Source of the DNA: Oscillospiraceae bacterium
GTDB lineage: Bacteria > Bacillota > Clostridia > Oscillospirales > Oscillospiraceae
NCBI GenBank assembly: GCA_009781515.1
Contig: WQXY01000001.1
Coordinates: 1 to 64,000, forward strand
Direction of reading: 5' to 3'
Length of the DNA stretch: 64,000 nucleotides
The notes beneath the pieces are model-generated. The model did not search any database, had not been told where the DNA came from, and was given only the letters and a program-made list of their open reading frames with translations. Made by a program: the position numbers and the translations under genes. Every line of letters begins with the position of its first letter. The first letter of the stretch is position 1. Below are positions 1 through 10,170 of this stretch, piece after piece.

Positions 1-2991
1 CGATTCCCATTCACCAACATAAACAGTTAATGGTGCTCGTTTTATTGTTACAAGTTCAATTGCATATATATTTGTGCCTTGCGTGAATGTAACCACAGCC
101 GTGCCAGGTGAAGACGCTCCCATTATCCACATTATTTTGTCTTGTGAATCCCAGTAAGTTATCGAACCTGCAGGAAGTCCTTGAACAACAGGAGTTGTTG
201 TTCCCCAATTTGTCAGCCCGAACGATTCCCATTCACCAGTATAAACAGTTAATGTGGAGTCTATTAAAACCCCTTGTTGGGTCACTATGATTGTGCGTGT
301 TTGAGAACCTGCTACCACTGTTATTGTCGCATTGCGGTTTGATGATGTAGTGTTCGCTTCTGCAAATAATCCAAATGTTGTGCCTGATTTTACAGCTGTC
401 AGCCATGAAACATCATTTGGAATGATTACATCCCATTCGCTATAATTTGTTGAAACATCAATATTCACTGAACTTACCGTAGATGCAAAGTCACAATTAC
501 CGTGACTTAGATTAAGATAACCACCCGTTGTTGCACCATCTTGTGTTATATTTATTGTTTGTATTATTGGAACAACTAAAATTCCGCTCACATAAATCAC
601 AATAACATTTACCTCTGTACTTCGGCTCGTTTCATTAAGGTTTGGAGTTGCTGTAATTATAAGCGATCCACTGGAACTTTTTTCATATGTAATCCATGAT
701 GCCAATGGTCCCATAATATTCCAATTTGCAAAAGTGGGGATTATAGGTACATCGAGAGTATCCCCTGTGTGCGAAAAACTCAAGTCTGTGTACCCTAATT
801 CTAATACCGGAGTATAGCCATTTTGTAACACATGAATTTTACGTTCTTGATTCCCTGCGGTAACTGTCACTGTTGCTTCACGGTTTGATGATGTTTCATT
901 GTTTTTATGTACATATAATTCCAATGTAGAACCGGATTTCACTACGGTTACCCACGGAACCGAGCTTATTGCATCCCAACTTGGTTGGTTTGTTTCAACT
1001 GTGTAAAAGTATACCCAACCTAAGGGTGATGTGGGAGTTGTAGACGACGTAATAATAGTAGACACGAATGCTTTTCCGTTTATTGATAGTAGTTGTTGTG
1101 TGGTACTTGCTTGTGTTACTTTTATTACTCGTGTTTGATCACCGGCACTAACTGTAACCTCGCCTATCCGAGAAGATGATGTTAAATTTGTTCTTGTATT
1201 AATTGATATTTGAGAGCCTATCCTTACTACTTCAAGCCAAGGTTCTGAACTGATAACTCTCCATGTAGCTTGGTTTGTCTCGATGGTAAAATTACTATCA
1301 GACTCATACCAAGCAGCTCTGGATACTTGTATTATTGAACCTTGATTCCACACATTACCATCTAAGGTGATTGTTGTCGGAGACGATGTAGCTTGCTCAA
1401 CGTTTATTGTTCTTTTCAAACTTCCTGCTGTTACGGTCACTACGGCAGTGCGTCCTGTGTCAGTAGTATTTTCTGCCGCATTTAACATCAACACAGAGCC
1501 CGAACTTGTTATTGTCAGCCAAGACTCCGGGCATGTAGCAGTCCAACTATTTAAAGAGGTTGTTATTGTAATCGTTGTAGAATTTGCTTCATAATCAAGT
1601 ACCCATTTATTTGTGTTTACCGTCAGCATTGCAGATGCTGCAGCTTGTTTCACAGGGATTATTCTTGTCATAGAGCCTGATATTATTTTTATTTCCGCCG
1701 TGCGAGCTGTTGTCGATAAGTTTTCTTCAACACTCAACGTCAAATTAGAACCTGATTTCACCACCGTCAACCATGGCTTTGAACTGATTGCGTTCCACGA
1801 TGTTTGATTTGTAGTAACTGTCATATTTATAGAACTTGCTTCGCTTTTTGGATCCCACGACAATTGGCTAACAGTCATTACCCCTACTGCCTTTGCTTGT
1901 GAAACAATAATAGTTCTCACTTGACTTCCTGCTTGTACTTGTACTTCTGCTGTGCGTTCTAATGAAGTGGTGTTAGGCTCTGCGTTTAATGTCAAAATCG
2001 ACCCTGATTTTGTCGCTGTAAGCCACTGCGTATTATTTTGTATTGTATAATTCCAGTATGCCGCACTTGTAGTGACAGTTATATTTTGTGTATCTCCAAT
2101 AGCTTTTGTATGCCACTCGGTTTGGCTGAGTGTCAAGGTATCTATTACGGGACCGGATAAATTCACAACAGCAAAGCCTGTTGCATCGGGGTAATCGGAA
2201 ACAAATATATTGACATTTGATGCATGTACTCTTACATAAAGTGTCGTTGCTGTTTCATTTGAAGCTACCGTCAACAATCCCTGTGTACTTATTGTTGTCC
2301 CAGGAGCGTTATTACCAATGACACTCCATGTAGTACTTATAGGACTCCAGTAACTGGTCATGATATGCACAAGCGATGTGAACTGTAAGGTTTCTCCGCG
2401 CATCACAGTTGTTGTGCCCGGCGAAACAGATACTGAAGTGAATCTGGGTTCTCCTTCAGGATATGTTAGTCCACTATCGGTAGTATCTCGCCACAGATTA
2501 TTTGTAATATCATAATATAACACTATACCATGTGGTAAGTCCTGAGAGGTAATATCCCCCGTTGGTCCGCTTCCGGTTACTCGTATGTTGTTTACCCGCA
2601 CCATTACAACATTACCAAACGTGCCATGACGATTTCTCATAGTCCCCACTGCTTCAATGCCAAGAACAACAAAGTCCGGCAGAGGTACAAAACGACGCGT
2701 AGCAATCACTAATGCACCCGGTTGAGTGAATGATATAACCATATCGAGTGCTTTTACTTTTACACCGTTTATGTGAAGATCGGAATTAATCACTTCAACA
2801 AGTTGCCCACCAGGGGCGATTGTACTCATTGTAGTAAACATTGGCGAAAAACTAAAGCTCTCAAATTCATCCGAAGGTTCTTCTGGTTCAGTATTTCCGG
2901 CAAGTGCTGTGACCATGAAACTATTCAAAGAAACCAGTAAACTCAAAACTAAGAAAGTTGATAATACTCTTTTTATTATATTCATATTCAT
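1..2991 (-). CDS. Secreted multi-domain BACON/Ig-like repeat surface protein, C-terminus beyond window edge
   Basis: Open minus-strand frame from ATG at 2991 to position 1 with no stop (about 997 codons; absent from the ORF track because it is unterminated). Signal peptide MNMNIIKRVLSTFLVLSLLVSLNSFMVTALA. At least 6-7 repeats of the form 'TTNQTSWNAISSKPWLTVVKSGSNLTLSVEENLSTTARTAEIKIISGSMTRIIPVKQ', typical of BACON domains. Confidence 0.85.
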   Translation of the reverse strand, partial: MNMNIIKRVLSTFLVLSLLVSLNSFMVTALAGNTEPEEPSDEFESFSFSPMFTTMSTIAPGGQLVEVINSDLHINGVKVKALDMVISFTQPGALVIATRRFVPLPDFVVLGIEAVGTMRNRHGTFGNVVMVRVNNIRVTGSGPTGDITSQDLPHGIVLYYDITNNLWRDTTDSGLTYPEGEPRFTSVSVSPGTTTVMRGETLQFTSLVHIMTSYWSPISTTWSVIGNNAPGTTISTQGLLTVASNETATTLYVRVHASNVNIFVSDYPDATGFAVVNLSGPVIDTLTLSQTEWHTKAIGDTQNITVTTSAAYWNYTIQNNTQWLTATKSGSILTLNAEPNTTSLERTAEVQVQAGSQVRTIIVSQAKAVGVMTVSQLSWDPKSEASSINMTVTTNQTSWNAISSKPWLTVVKSGSNLTLSVEENLSTTARTAEIKIISGSMTRIIPVKQAAASAMLTVNTNKWVLDYEANSTTITITTSLNSWTATCPESWLTITSSGSVLMLNAAENTTDTGRTAVVTVTAGSLKRTINVEQATSSPTTITLDGNVWNQGSIIQVSRAAWYESDSNFTIETNQATWRVISSEPWLEVVRIGSQISINTRTNLTSSSRIGEVTVSAGDQTRVIKVTQASTTQQLLSINGKAFVSTIITSSTTPTSPLGWVYFYTVETNQPSWDAISSVPWVTVVKSGSTLELYVHKNNETSSNREATVTVTAGNQERKIHVLQNGYTPVLELGYTDLSFSHTGDTLDVPIIPTFANWNIMGPLASWITYEKSSSGSLIITATPNLNETSRSTEVNVIVIYVSGILVVPIIQTINITQDGATTGGYLNLSHGNCDFASTVSSVNIDVSTNYSEWDVIIPNDVSWLTAVKSGTTFGLFAEANTTSSNRNATITVVAGSQTRTIIVTQQGVLIDSTLTVYTGEWESFGLTNWGTTTPVVQGLPAGSITYWDSQDKIMWIMGASSPGTAVVTFTQGTNIYAIELVTIKRAPLTVYVGEWES

Positions 2992-3000
2992 ACCATCCAA

Positions 3001-3540
3001 TCACAATTTTGCCAAAGGATCATCAATGTGCCAAGTATGAAATAATCCGTCAGAACCAGATAAAGGCGGGTCTTCAGGTCCTGCCAGCTTATACCCTGCT
3101 AATTTAACAGCTATACCATTTGCGTCGATAAATCTAAAACCAGCTTCAAACATGCGACGCTCAAACTCTACCCAAGAAATACGCCCTTCCCATGCATCTA
3201 TCCATTTAACTAATTCTACTTCATCCTCTTCGTCTTGCTCATCTTCGTGTGCTGTAACTTCGTAAGTATCGCCATCATTAGATATAAGTAGTTTTTTTAC
3301 GTCACGCAAACGTCCACCGTCATCGCCGGTCACAATACTCAAGGAAGCCAGCATTTTCACCATGTTGGATATGTGCTTCCCGCTAATTGGCGAAGTATCT
3401 CCCTTTGTAAAGTCTTGCTTTGCGACTTTATTATCGGGAGCATCGACTTTTTTTTCGTCGTTACTACCCTTTCCTTTCTCCGCTGATACAGTGCGAGGAG
3501 ATTGAGTATCTGCTATTTGTGACGATCCTGAAATTCGCAT
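3001..3540 (-). CDS. Hypothetical protein, acidic central region
   Basis: 179-aa ORF, Lys/Ser/Asp-rich N-terminus, 'HEDEQDEEDEVELVKW' stretch; no family recognised. Confidence 0.6.
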   Translation of the reverse strand: MRISGSSQIADTQSPRTVSAEKGKGSNDEKKVDAPDNKVAKQDFTKGDTSPISGKHISNMVKMLASLSIVTGDDGGRLRDVKKLLISNDGDTYEVTAHEDEQDEEDEVELVKWIDAWEGRISWVEFERRMFEAGFRFIDANGIAVKLAGYKLAGPEDPPLSGSDGLFHTWHIDDPLAKL

Positions 3541-3938
3541 AATAATAGTCCTTTCAATAAAACAAATCTATTTGTTAATTTCATAAATGTAGTAAAATAT
3601 CTTTGGGGATATAAAGTCGTTTATGAGATGATGTTTGTTTATGGTACATAAGTCTTTTATTGTAAACTTTCCTTCATTTCTCTTAGTAATCACCAACAAT
3701 GACGTAATTGATACTCTGTCTATTGATGAACCGATTTTAAGAACAAGCTACTTTGCCAAGTTTGTATAATATGTCACGGTTTCTTTTATTGATGAAGAAA
3801 TTTATTTGAAACATTTTCTAAATGCTCACGAGTCATTTCCTTTGATTTAAATTGATTAACTGAAAAATAACATATTTTTGATAATTTGATTAATATGTGT
3901 CTATAAATAGGTCTATCTAAGCGATATAGTTCGCATTC

Positions 3939-5915
3939 TTAATTACTTGTGTCAGGATCTACTGTCTTATCTTGCAATGATTTTAACAACTCTTCAATCA
4001 TATGCCATTCTTTTTTTGTTTCAACCACCCCTAGATCAACTCTTCTTCCATCTGGATTATATGTGTTTGCATATACTTTTATGTATCCATTTTCGTCTAC
4101 TGTGTTATCGGTGAAAACTATGTAGCTCTTTTCCGTTTCCTCTGAATCAAATGTAAAAAGAACGTCACATTCAATCTCTTTTCCACCTTCATCTATAATA
4201 GTAATTCTTCCATCTCGCCTTGTGCCATTAAGAGTTCTATCATCATTTCGAAGTCTGTCATCGTCAGATAAAATCCTTTCTTGTCTGCTTTTTACATTTA
4301 GTTCTATCCCACTTTCCTTCATTGTAGCAAACGGATATGTGATTGGTTTTTCGAACATTACAGGCTTGGGTAATTTTGTCCGAAGATTTATATCCTTCGC
4401 TTCTTTTTCTTTTCCGATTTGTTCCTGTCCCTCTATTTCAGCTATTTTCTTGTCTATCCTTCTTACTAAGTCATCTATATCCAATTTATGACCTTCTTGC
4501 ACATTAGCAGACTTATTCGATTCATTATCAGTAGTTTCTATAGCCTCAAACAGCTTATTGCGCTTTGCTTCTTTTACATAACTGGCTATATCGAATGTAT
4601 CAACTACCTCACCGGTCGCAGTCCGTTTTTCTGTTCGTTGAGATAAATATAGCTTAGGTTTCATCTCTTTATTGCATTCAATTTTGGTTATTTTCCCATC
4701 AAAATTCAATAATGATATATAATATTCATTTCTATCAGAACGCATGTATTTTATCTCTGATATTGCTTCAGTCCCTATCACTGTTTCCATTGTTTTAATA
4801 AATGATGGTTCTTTACACGAGAAAATAAACCAATTGTTCAGCAAACTTATAATTGTTTCTGCTCTATCCGCGCCGTAAATTTTAATTAATGCAGCATAAC
4901 TTTTTATTCCAACATGGAACTTGATTTGTTTTCTTAGCGAGTCTGTGAGCATCTGTTCAAATTCCGTAATAACCGGAAGCGGAGTGAAGTCCGAAATAAT
5001 AAAGTTGAACTTATTTCGATCTTCAGTTGACATTTTAGCAACCCGCTCATAGTATTCCCGAATAAAATACGAAGCAAGTAAGTTACCCGAAAGCTTTCCA
5101 GGTTGTATTTGTAAAAACAAAAGGGACTTATTTAGAATCATATCATCGAAATCAATAGGGATATTGCCTGACTTTTCAAATTTTTGATTTTGAATCGATA
5201 CATCCCTAGTTTTTTGTGTTAGAACACTATTAATGCCAGATGCTGTTTCTCTCGCGGAGACAAGCCAACTACTGGCATATTGGCTTATCAATGAATCCTT
5301 TGACTTTAATTTAAAATACTCTTTTAAATAAGTACTGGTTGCAAAGCTTTCTTGCCCATCTGATATCATGCGTGAGATGCTGTTTAGGTTCACTTGCTCA
5401 CAGTTTTCGGCATCCTCAAATAATCCTATGCACAACGCAATAAACAAACTTCGAGCAGATGAATCCCAAAAAGCGTCACCGCTTGTTAATGGTATAAAGT
5501 TTTCTGCCAAATCGGTCAGTGAATTGAGAGCTGCATATGCTCCTCTTTGTTTAAAAATCTCATAGCTGTATGCTAGAGGGTTGTAGTCAGCGCTTCTTTC
5601 AAGATCGAAGAAGTTCAATGAATGGACAAGGTACCCTTTTTCTTTTGCAGTTGTAGCAAATCTGTCTTCAAGTCTATAATCATTGTCAACAATCAAAGCG
5701 GACTCCCTATTATCTCCAATTATTGACATAATTAAACAGGCATACACCTCTTCATCAGCAAGGGATGTGCCATACAATAGGGAGTGTATCGGTCTTGGGT
5801 CATAAGCAAACTTATCGTCCTCAAATTTAACCGGAATACCGGAACCAGATGTAGACGTTTTCGTATTAAATTTGTAATATCCGAGGTTATCATTAGGCAG
5901 CGCGTTTCGTGACAT
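3939..5915 (-). CDS. VirD4/TraG-like (type IV coupling protein-like) protein with degenerate nucleotide-binding motifs
   Basis: 'ADYNPLAYSYEIFKQ', 'SGDAFWDSSARSLFIALC' and 'FIISDFTPLPVITEFEQMLTDSLRKQIKFHVGIKSYAAL' resemble VirD4/TraG core motifs (NPL; FW..A..L; DEfp.lg.i..f). The expected GxxxxGKS/T and DPKGE motifs are absent. Confidence 0.6.
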   Translation of the reverse strand: MSRNALPNDNLGYYKFNTKTSTSGSGIPVKFEDDKFAYDPRPIHSLLYGTSLADEEVYACLIMSIIGDNRESALIVDNDYRLEDRFATTAKEKGYLVHSLNFFDLERSADYNPLAYSYEIFKQRGAYAALNSLTDLAENFIPLTSGDAFWDSSARSLFIALCIGLFEDAENCEQVNLNSISRMISDGQESFATSTYLKEYFKLKSKDSLISQYASSWLVSARETASGINSVLTQKTRDVSIQNQKFEKSGNIPIDFDDMILNKSLLFLQIQPGKLSGNLLASYFIREYYERVAKMSTEDRNKFNFIISDFTPLPVITEFEQMLTDSLRKQIKFHVGIKSYAALIKIYGADRAETIISLLNNWFIFSCKEPSFIKTMETVIGTEAISEIKYMRSDRNEYYISLLNFDGKITKIECNKEMKPKLYLSQRTEKRTATGEVVDTFDIASYVKEAKRNKLFEAIETTDNESNKSANVQEGHKLDIDDLVRRIDKKIAEIEGQEQIGKEKEAKDINLRTKLPKPVMFEKPITYPFATMKESGIELNVKSRQERILSDDDRLRNDDRTLNGTRRDGRITIIDEGGKEIECDVLFTFDSEETEKSYIVFTDNTVDENGYIKVYANTYNPDGRRVDLGVVETKKEWHMIEELLKSLQDKTVDPDTSN

Positions 5916-5927
5916 ATATTTCCCCTC

Positions 5928-7796
5928 CTATTTGTGTTTATCAATAGCGCGGTCAATTTGCTCCCTTAACCGTTCAAGTTTTTCCCGCATCATAATTGAA
6001 GTATCAACGGCAGGTATTGAGCTCCGTTTAATAGTTATTAAGTCCCAGTTGTGTTCATTTTTTAAAGCTTCACTAATACTATGCTTCATTATGTTAAAAG
6101 AATTAACTTTTTGCTTGTTTGTAAAAACCTCATGACTGAGAAAATAGTTCATGGTAGCGACTATCTCTTCATACAGCATATTTATGTCTGTGTTATATAG
6201 TGTAAATAACTCCTCTGCTATGATCCCACGATGATACTTGTTAAAGTACTTTTTAATCACAGCCGAATCATCGACACAACGGTTGGTGAATGAAAAAAAA
6301 CGATCTCTTTTCGTTCTGAACGCTTTCCATACAACTTCGTTCTGCCATAATTGACCACCCTTAGTATGCATATTTCTAAAATCGTTCAATGCTAAAAAAA
6401 CATATAGCTGCCCAATAAAGTCAGGTTCTATCGGATAAAATTGGACCTTTGTGGTCGAACTAGCTACTGCTTCTATTTGACATAAAGCGCTATTCGTTTT
6501 TTCAAGAGATCCATGTGCTGTTACAAGCTTATTAATAAACTTCTCCTCATTCCGCCCATCGTCTGAGGAAACACAAGTACCGTTTTCTATCGTCGCCTTA
6601 ACAACATACTCTTTTATCTGATACGCCAGATTATCAGTATAACAAGCAACAGCTGAAACCGCCTCATTGTATTCACAAATTATTCTGTCGAGCGCACTAT
6701 ATAAGCAATCTTCTTCATTTATATCTATATTTTCAGACAAAAGAAATTCAATTAATATTATCACAAACAACGGTCGATACTCGTTGTGATTTTTCAATTG
6801 TTTATCTACAGATTTCTTTATGTTTTCAATTACTTTTTCATTATCAATATTGTATCTTACTCTCAACCATTGCTCAACTAAAATCTTCGCGCCTTCTGCA
6901 TCAAACTCTTTGAGTACTAGTGAATCCTCGTGTAAAAAATCCTTCAAGCTGCGATCGAACCTTTTTATATATTCACTGTTTATTGTTTCGCGCTCTATTA
7001 ATACTACGCGAATTTTTTTAGTTTTTAGTTTGTAGCACAGCATTTTTAAGAACCGAATAACCTCATTTGACACTTCACCATAATAATCGATAACTAAAAA
7101 AAGGTTCTTTTCATAAAAACAATCACTAAATGAGGGAAGTCCAGGATCGATTTTAATAAATTTCATTTCCCAGTCCAGCTTTTCATTACTCTTTACGAAG
7201 TTATGCAGAAGCTTACTTTTGCCGACCGCGGCTCGACCTGTTACGCACCACCACCTGAATTGTTCATTGTGATCGCAAAATTCCTCAAGCTTCTTGATTT
7301 CATTATCTCTACCAGTAAATACGTTTACATTCGCGAAGTAAAATTCGCTCTTTACTTTGAGAATTCCCTGTGAAAAAAGATTCTGACCATCTATGAATTT
7401 CGCGAAATCAGATCTGTTGTGCCATATTTGTGCTACTTCATTAGCTCTTTCGCGCACTTTATTACTTTCTATTTTTGTTAACACTTTGTATACTTCATTA
7501 GCACAGTCGCACAGTTTGCTATAATCCATCTCATTCATGTTCTTTTTTAGATCCTCGGCATACTGGCGTGTTAGGGTATCACTGTTGTTTGTAGCAAAGT
7601 ATGCCAAAACGACAAGCTTATCAACTAACTTTTCAACATCTTCTTTAGTGTCTGGAAATATAGTCTGATATTTTTTTAGAATATTTTTTATTTGTCTTTT
7701 GCGAAACGGAGCTGTAATTTTACTAGTAAGAATATATTTTTCAAATATTGTCAATGCGATAGTAATAGCTGTGCTGATTGTCAATTCAATCACCAT
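5928..7796 (-). CDS. STAND-like P-loop NTPase with N-terminal membrane segment
   Basis: 'FTGRDNEIKKLEEFCDHNEQFRWWCVTGRAAVGKSKLLHNF' (Walker A), 'NLFLVIDYYGE' (Walker B), 'IRVVLIERE'; hydrophobic N-terminus MVIELTISTAITIALTIF. Confidence 0.75.
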   Translation of the reverse strand: MVIELTISTAITIALTIFEKYILTSKITAPFRKRQIKNILKKYQTIFPDTKEDVEKLVDKLVVLAYFATNNSDTLTRQYAEDLKKNMNEMDYSKLCDCANEVYKVLTKIESNKVRERANEVAQIWHNRSDFAKFIDGQNLFSQGILKVKSEFYFANVNVFTGRDNEIKKLEEFCDHNEQFRWWCVTGRAAVGKSKLLHNFVKSNEKLDWEMKFIKIDPGLPSFSDCFYEKNLFLVIDYYGEVSNEVIRFLKMLCYKLKTKKIRVVLIERETINSEYIKRFDRSLKDFLHEDSLVLKEFDAEGAKILVEQWLRVRYNIDNEKVIENIKKSVDKQLKNHNEYRPLFVIILIEFLLSENIDINEEDCLYSALDRIICEYNEAVSAVACYTDNLAYQIKEYVVKATIENGTCVSSDDGRNEEKFINKLVTAHGSLEKTNSALCQIEAVASSTTKVQFYPIEPDFIGQLYVFLALNDFRNMHTKGGQLWQNEVVWKAFRTKRDRFFSFTNRCVDDSAVIKKYFNKYHRGIIAEELFTLYNTDINMLYEEIVATMNYFLSHEVFTNKQKVNSFNIMKHSISEALKNEHNWDLITIKRSSIPAVDTSIMMREKLERLREQIDRAIDKHK

Positions 7797-8211
7797 AATA
7801 TCCCCTCCGAAAAACTAGCTATATACATAGTACCATAAGTACAGCATTTTTTAAAGTATATTATATGATATCTCTTTGTTTTAAGTCTTTTATGTCTGTT
7901 ATTTATTCGTGAATTTTATTAGGTTGACTGACTGACGAAGAGCAAGTCAAGGAAATTGCAATCTAAGCTTATGTAATAACATAATTTCAAAAAATAGTTT
8001 CATTCAAATGACCTTCAAGATTTATTTTTGAAGTGGTTCCTTGGCAATTATCAAGAAAAATCGATTATTACGTTTGAATAAATGTATAAGCATTATTGAA
8101 GTCAAAACCTTCAAGTAACTTCATTTTTTGATAATTGAAATTAGCTAACCATATCGTTTTCCTGTATGTTTTATTTGTTAAAGATAATCACATACAAAAT
8201 GCCAATAATTC

Positions 8212-8240
8212 TTGACGTAGCTTAGTATATATGATATGAT
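8212..8240 (+). promoter_or_regulatory. Sigma-70-like promoter of ToxI-like RNA (TTGACG, 17 bp spacer, TATGAT)
   Basis: TTGACG at 8212-8217 and TATGAT at 8235-8240, upstream of the repeat/hairpin preceding toxN. Confidence 0.6.
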
Positions 8241-8246
8241 TTAATC

Positions 8247-8335
8247 GTAATCGAAAGATTAACAGAGGAGAGTCCCTGCCTGAAAGTGGGAGATTTAACA
8301 GTTAGGGCGGCGTTAATTCGCTGCCCTTGTTAATC
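8247..8335 (+). ncRNA. toxI-like: ToxI-like type III antitoxin RNA with attenuator hairpin
   Basis: About 36-nt unit 8266-8301 (aggagagtccctgcctgaaagtgggagatttaacag), preceded by a partial copy ending 'gattaacag' (8257-8265) and followed by hairpin GGGCGGCG-ttaatt-CGCTGCCC before the toxN start, as in ToxIN loci. Confidence 0.55.
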
Positions 8336-8349
8336 ACAGGAGGTCTATA

Positions 8350-8852
8350 ATGAAGTTATATACTATTGATACAGCATATATCCGATATTTGCAAAAGTTT
8401 CAAGCACATATATATGATAATATTGAAAATAACAGGCTTCGTCCTTATGTTGGTGTTGTTTTAGCTATAAATAATCATAAATACTATGCACCGTTGACTT
8501 CACCCAAGCAAAAACATCACAGCATGTCTGATAGACTTGACTTTATACGTTTGGAACACAAAGGAAAGCTGATAGCTGTTGTTAATTTGAATAATTAATA
8601 CCTGTTGATGATAAGTTGGTTACTTTGATTGATATAGGAAACCTAAAAGATATAAATTATCGCAATCTTTTGAATATAGAAATGATTGACATTCGCCGTA
8701 AACAAGCAACTATTCAAAAGAATGCAGTATCTGTATATAACAAGGTAACAAAATTCGGAAAAGAATCCGGTAATGCCAAACTTGTTTCAATATGCTATGA
8801 TTTCTTATTGCTTGAGAAAAAGCTTGATGAATATCTTAAACAACTGAAGTAG
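8350..8852 (+). pseudogene. toxN: ToxN/AbiQ family type III endoribonuclease toxin, frameshifted
   Basis: ORF 8350-8598 'MKLYTIDTAYIRYLQKFQAHIYDN...RPYVGVVLAINNHKYYAPLTSPKQKHHSMSDRLDFIRL...IAVVNLNN' continues in another frame as '..IPVDDKLVTLIDIGNLKDINYRNLLNIEMIDIRRKQATIQKNAVSVYNK..' (8616-8852). Reading across 'aataattaatacctgttgatgat' suggests a net 1-nt loss. Confidence 0.85.
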
Positions 8853-9249
8853 TATTATAATTATTGTCGTAATAGTATATTTTATTAGTAGTTAAGGTCG
8901 ATTGCCACTAAAGTGTCATTCGACCTGTATATATGATAACAATTGGAGCGGCGTACAAGAGCAAGCGAACTTCGTTCGCGAGCTAAAGCTCGCTCTTGAC
9001 GCGGCAAACCTATCGCAGACATAAAATAGTTTAATTAAAAGGTATAGGTATCGGAAAAGTACATCTTTCAGGTGCGTTTTTAAGGGTTTTCGTTTCGTAT
9101 GAGTAACAATTTTATGGTCGGTTGTAATTCTACCTTTCCGAACTGGCAAAAGGCTCTTAGAGCAAGGATTATCAAAAATCACTCAATTGGAAAATGAAGT
9201 GAAATACTTGGAATTATTTGAAAATACCCCTTGACAACACTTGCTCAAA

Positions 9250-9403
9250 AGCAAATAAATTTATTTCAAATAGCATTGCTCGTGAATTGTTATCAGTTTC
9301 AGATTCTACCGCTAGGCGATTATTAAACTCTATGACTGACAAAGGGTATATTGTTGCAGAAGGCGAACGAAAAGGTCGTATTTATATACCAAAACGCGAT
9401 TGA
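9250..9403 (+). pseudogene. Remnant of winged-helix (Fic/Doc C-terminal-type HTH) protein
   Basis: 'FISNSIARELLSVSDSTARRLLNSMTDKGYIVAEGERKGRIYIPKRD' is a C-terminal winged-helix segment; no upstream coding continuation found. Confidence 0.45.
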
Positions 9404-10170
9404 CAATGTTTATGTATATCTCAATAATCTTATCTTCAGTCAGCAAGAGGTACGGCATAACGTGGCCATGCTTTACATCTCCGTAAAATCATAAACGAGG
9501 AACGTCGTACAAGAACTCTCAAAAACCGAATGAATATTACATTAAAAGTATAGTTATTAAAAAGAGTACTGTTAAGGTGCGTTTTTCGAGAGTTTTGTCC
9601 TCTGTATGTGTCGATAATGTATCCGAATACAATTCTACCTTATCAGAACAATACAAAGTTTCAGAGTGAAAAACATCTCAGGAATTCCAACACGCTCAGA
9701 GATGAAGTAAGAAGGTGGAACACATATAAAGGTGCATCAAAAAGATTTTAGGAAGCGAAGAACAGGTTTACCAAAAAACGATGCGATGAATGCAGAGTAT
9801 GGATAGCTAAAAGGTGATATTATCGTTTAATTTTATATATTATGCATAATTACTACAAGAATGAAATATTTTTTCAGTGCTTGAAAATTAATCACACATA
9901 TATAAATTAAGTTCTTGTCTGATGTATTTACATTTTCTTCTTTTATGTTACAATATGCATAAAAAGTGGCGCTGTTTAATATGACTCTTTGGGGCAAGCA
10001 TCTCCTTTATATTCATTAAGTAGTACTATCTATTATACTTATTTAAGTGAATAATCAGTATTTTACGAAATTCTTGTTCATCAGAACGCCCATAACACAT
10101 TTTATCGAGTTTAAATTATATTAACAACCTTATTATATAGTCCATATGAATTTAGTTATTAGGTGGTTTT

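Noticed and set aside
1367-1807. Plus-strand ORFs of 75 and 64 aa
   Set aside because: Antisense to the unterminated BACON-repeat gene; reflect its repeat composition.
8895-8926. Imperfect palindrome aggtcgattgccactaaagtgtcattcgacct
   Set aside because: Probably a terminator-like or operator hairpin after toxN; no T-tract and no clear function, so not listed as a feature.
8916-9182. 88-aa minus-strand ORF
   Set aside because: Low-complexity reading across intergenic hairpins and the repeated element; no motif.
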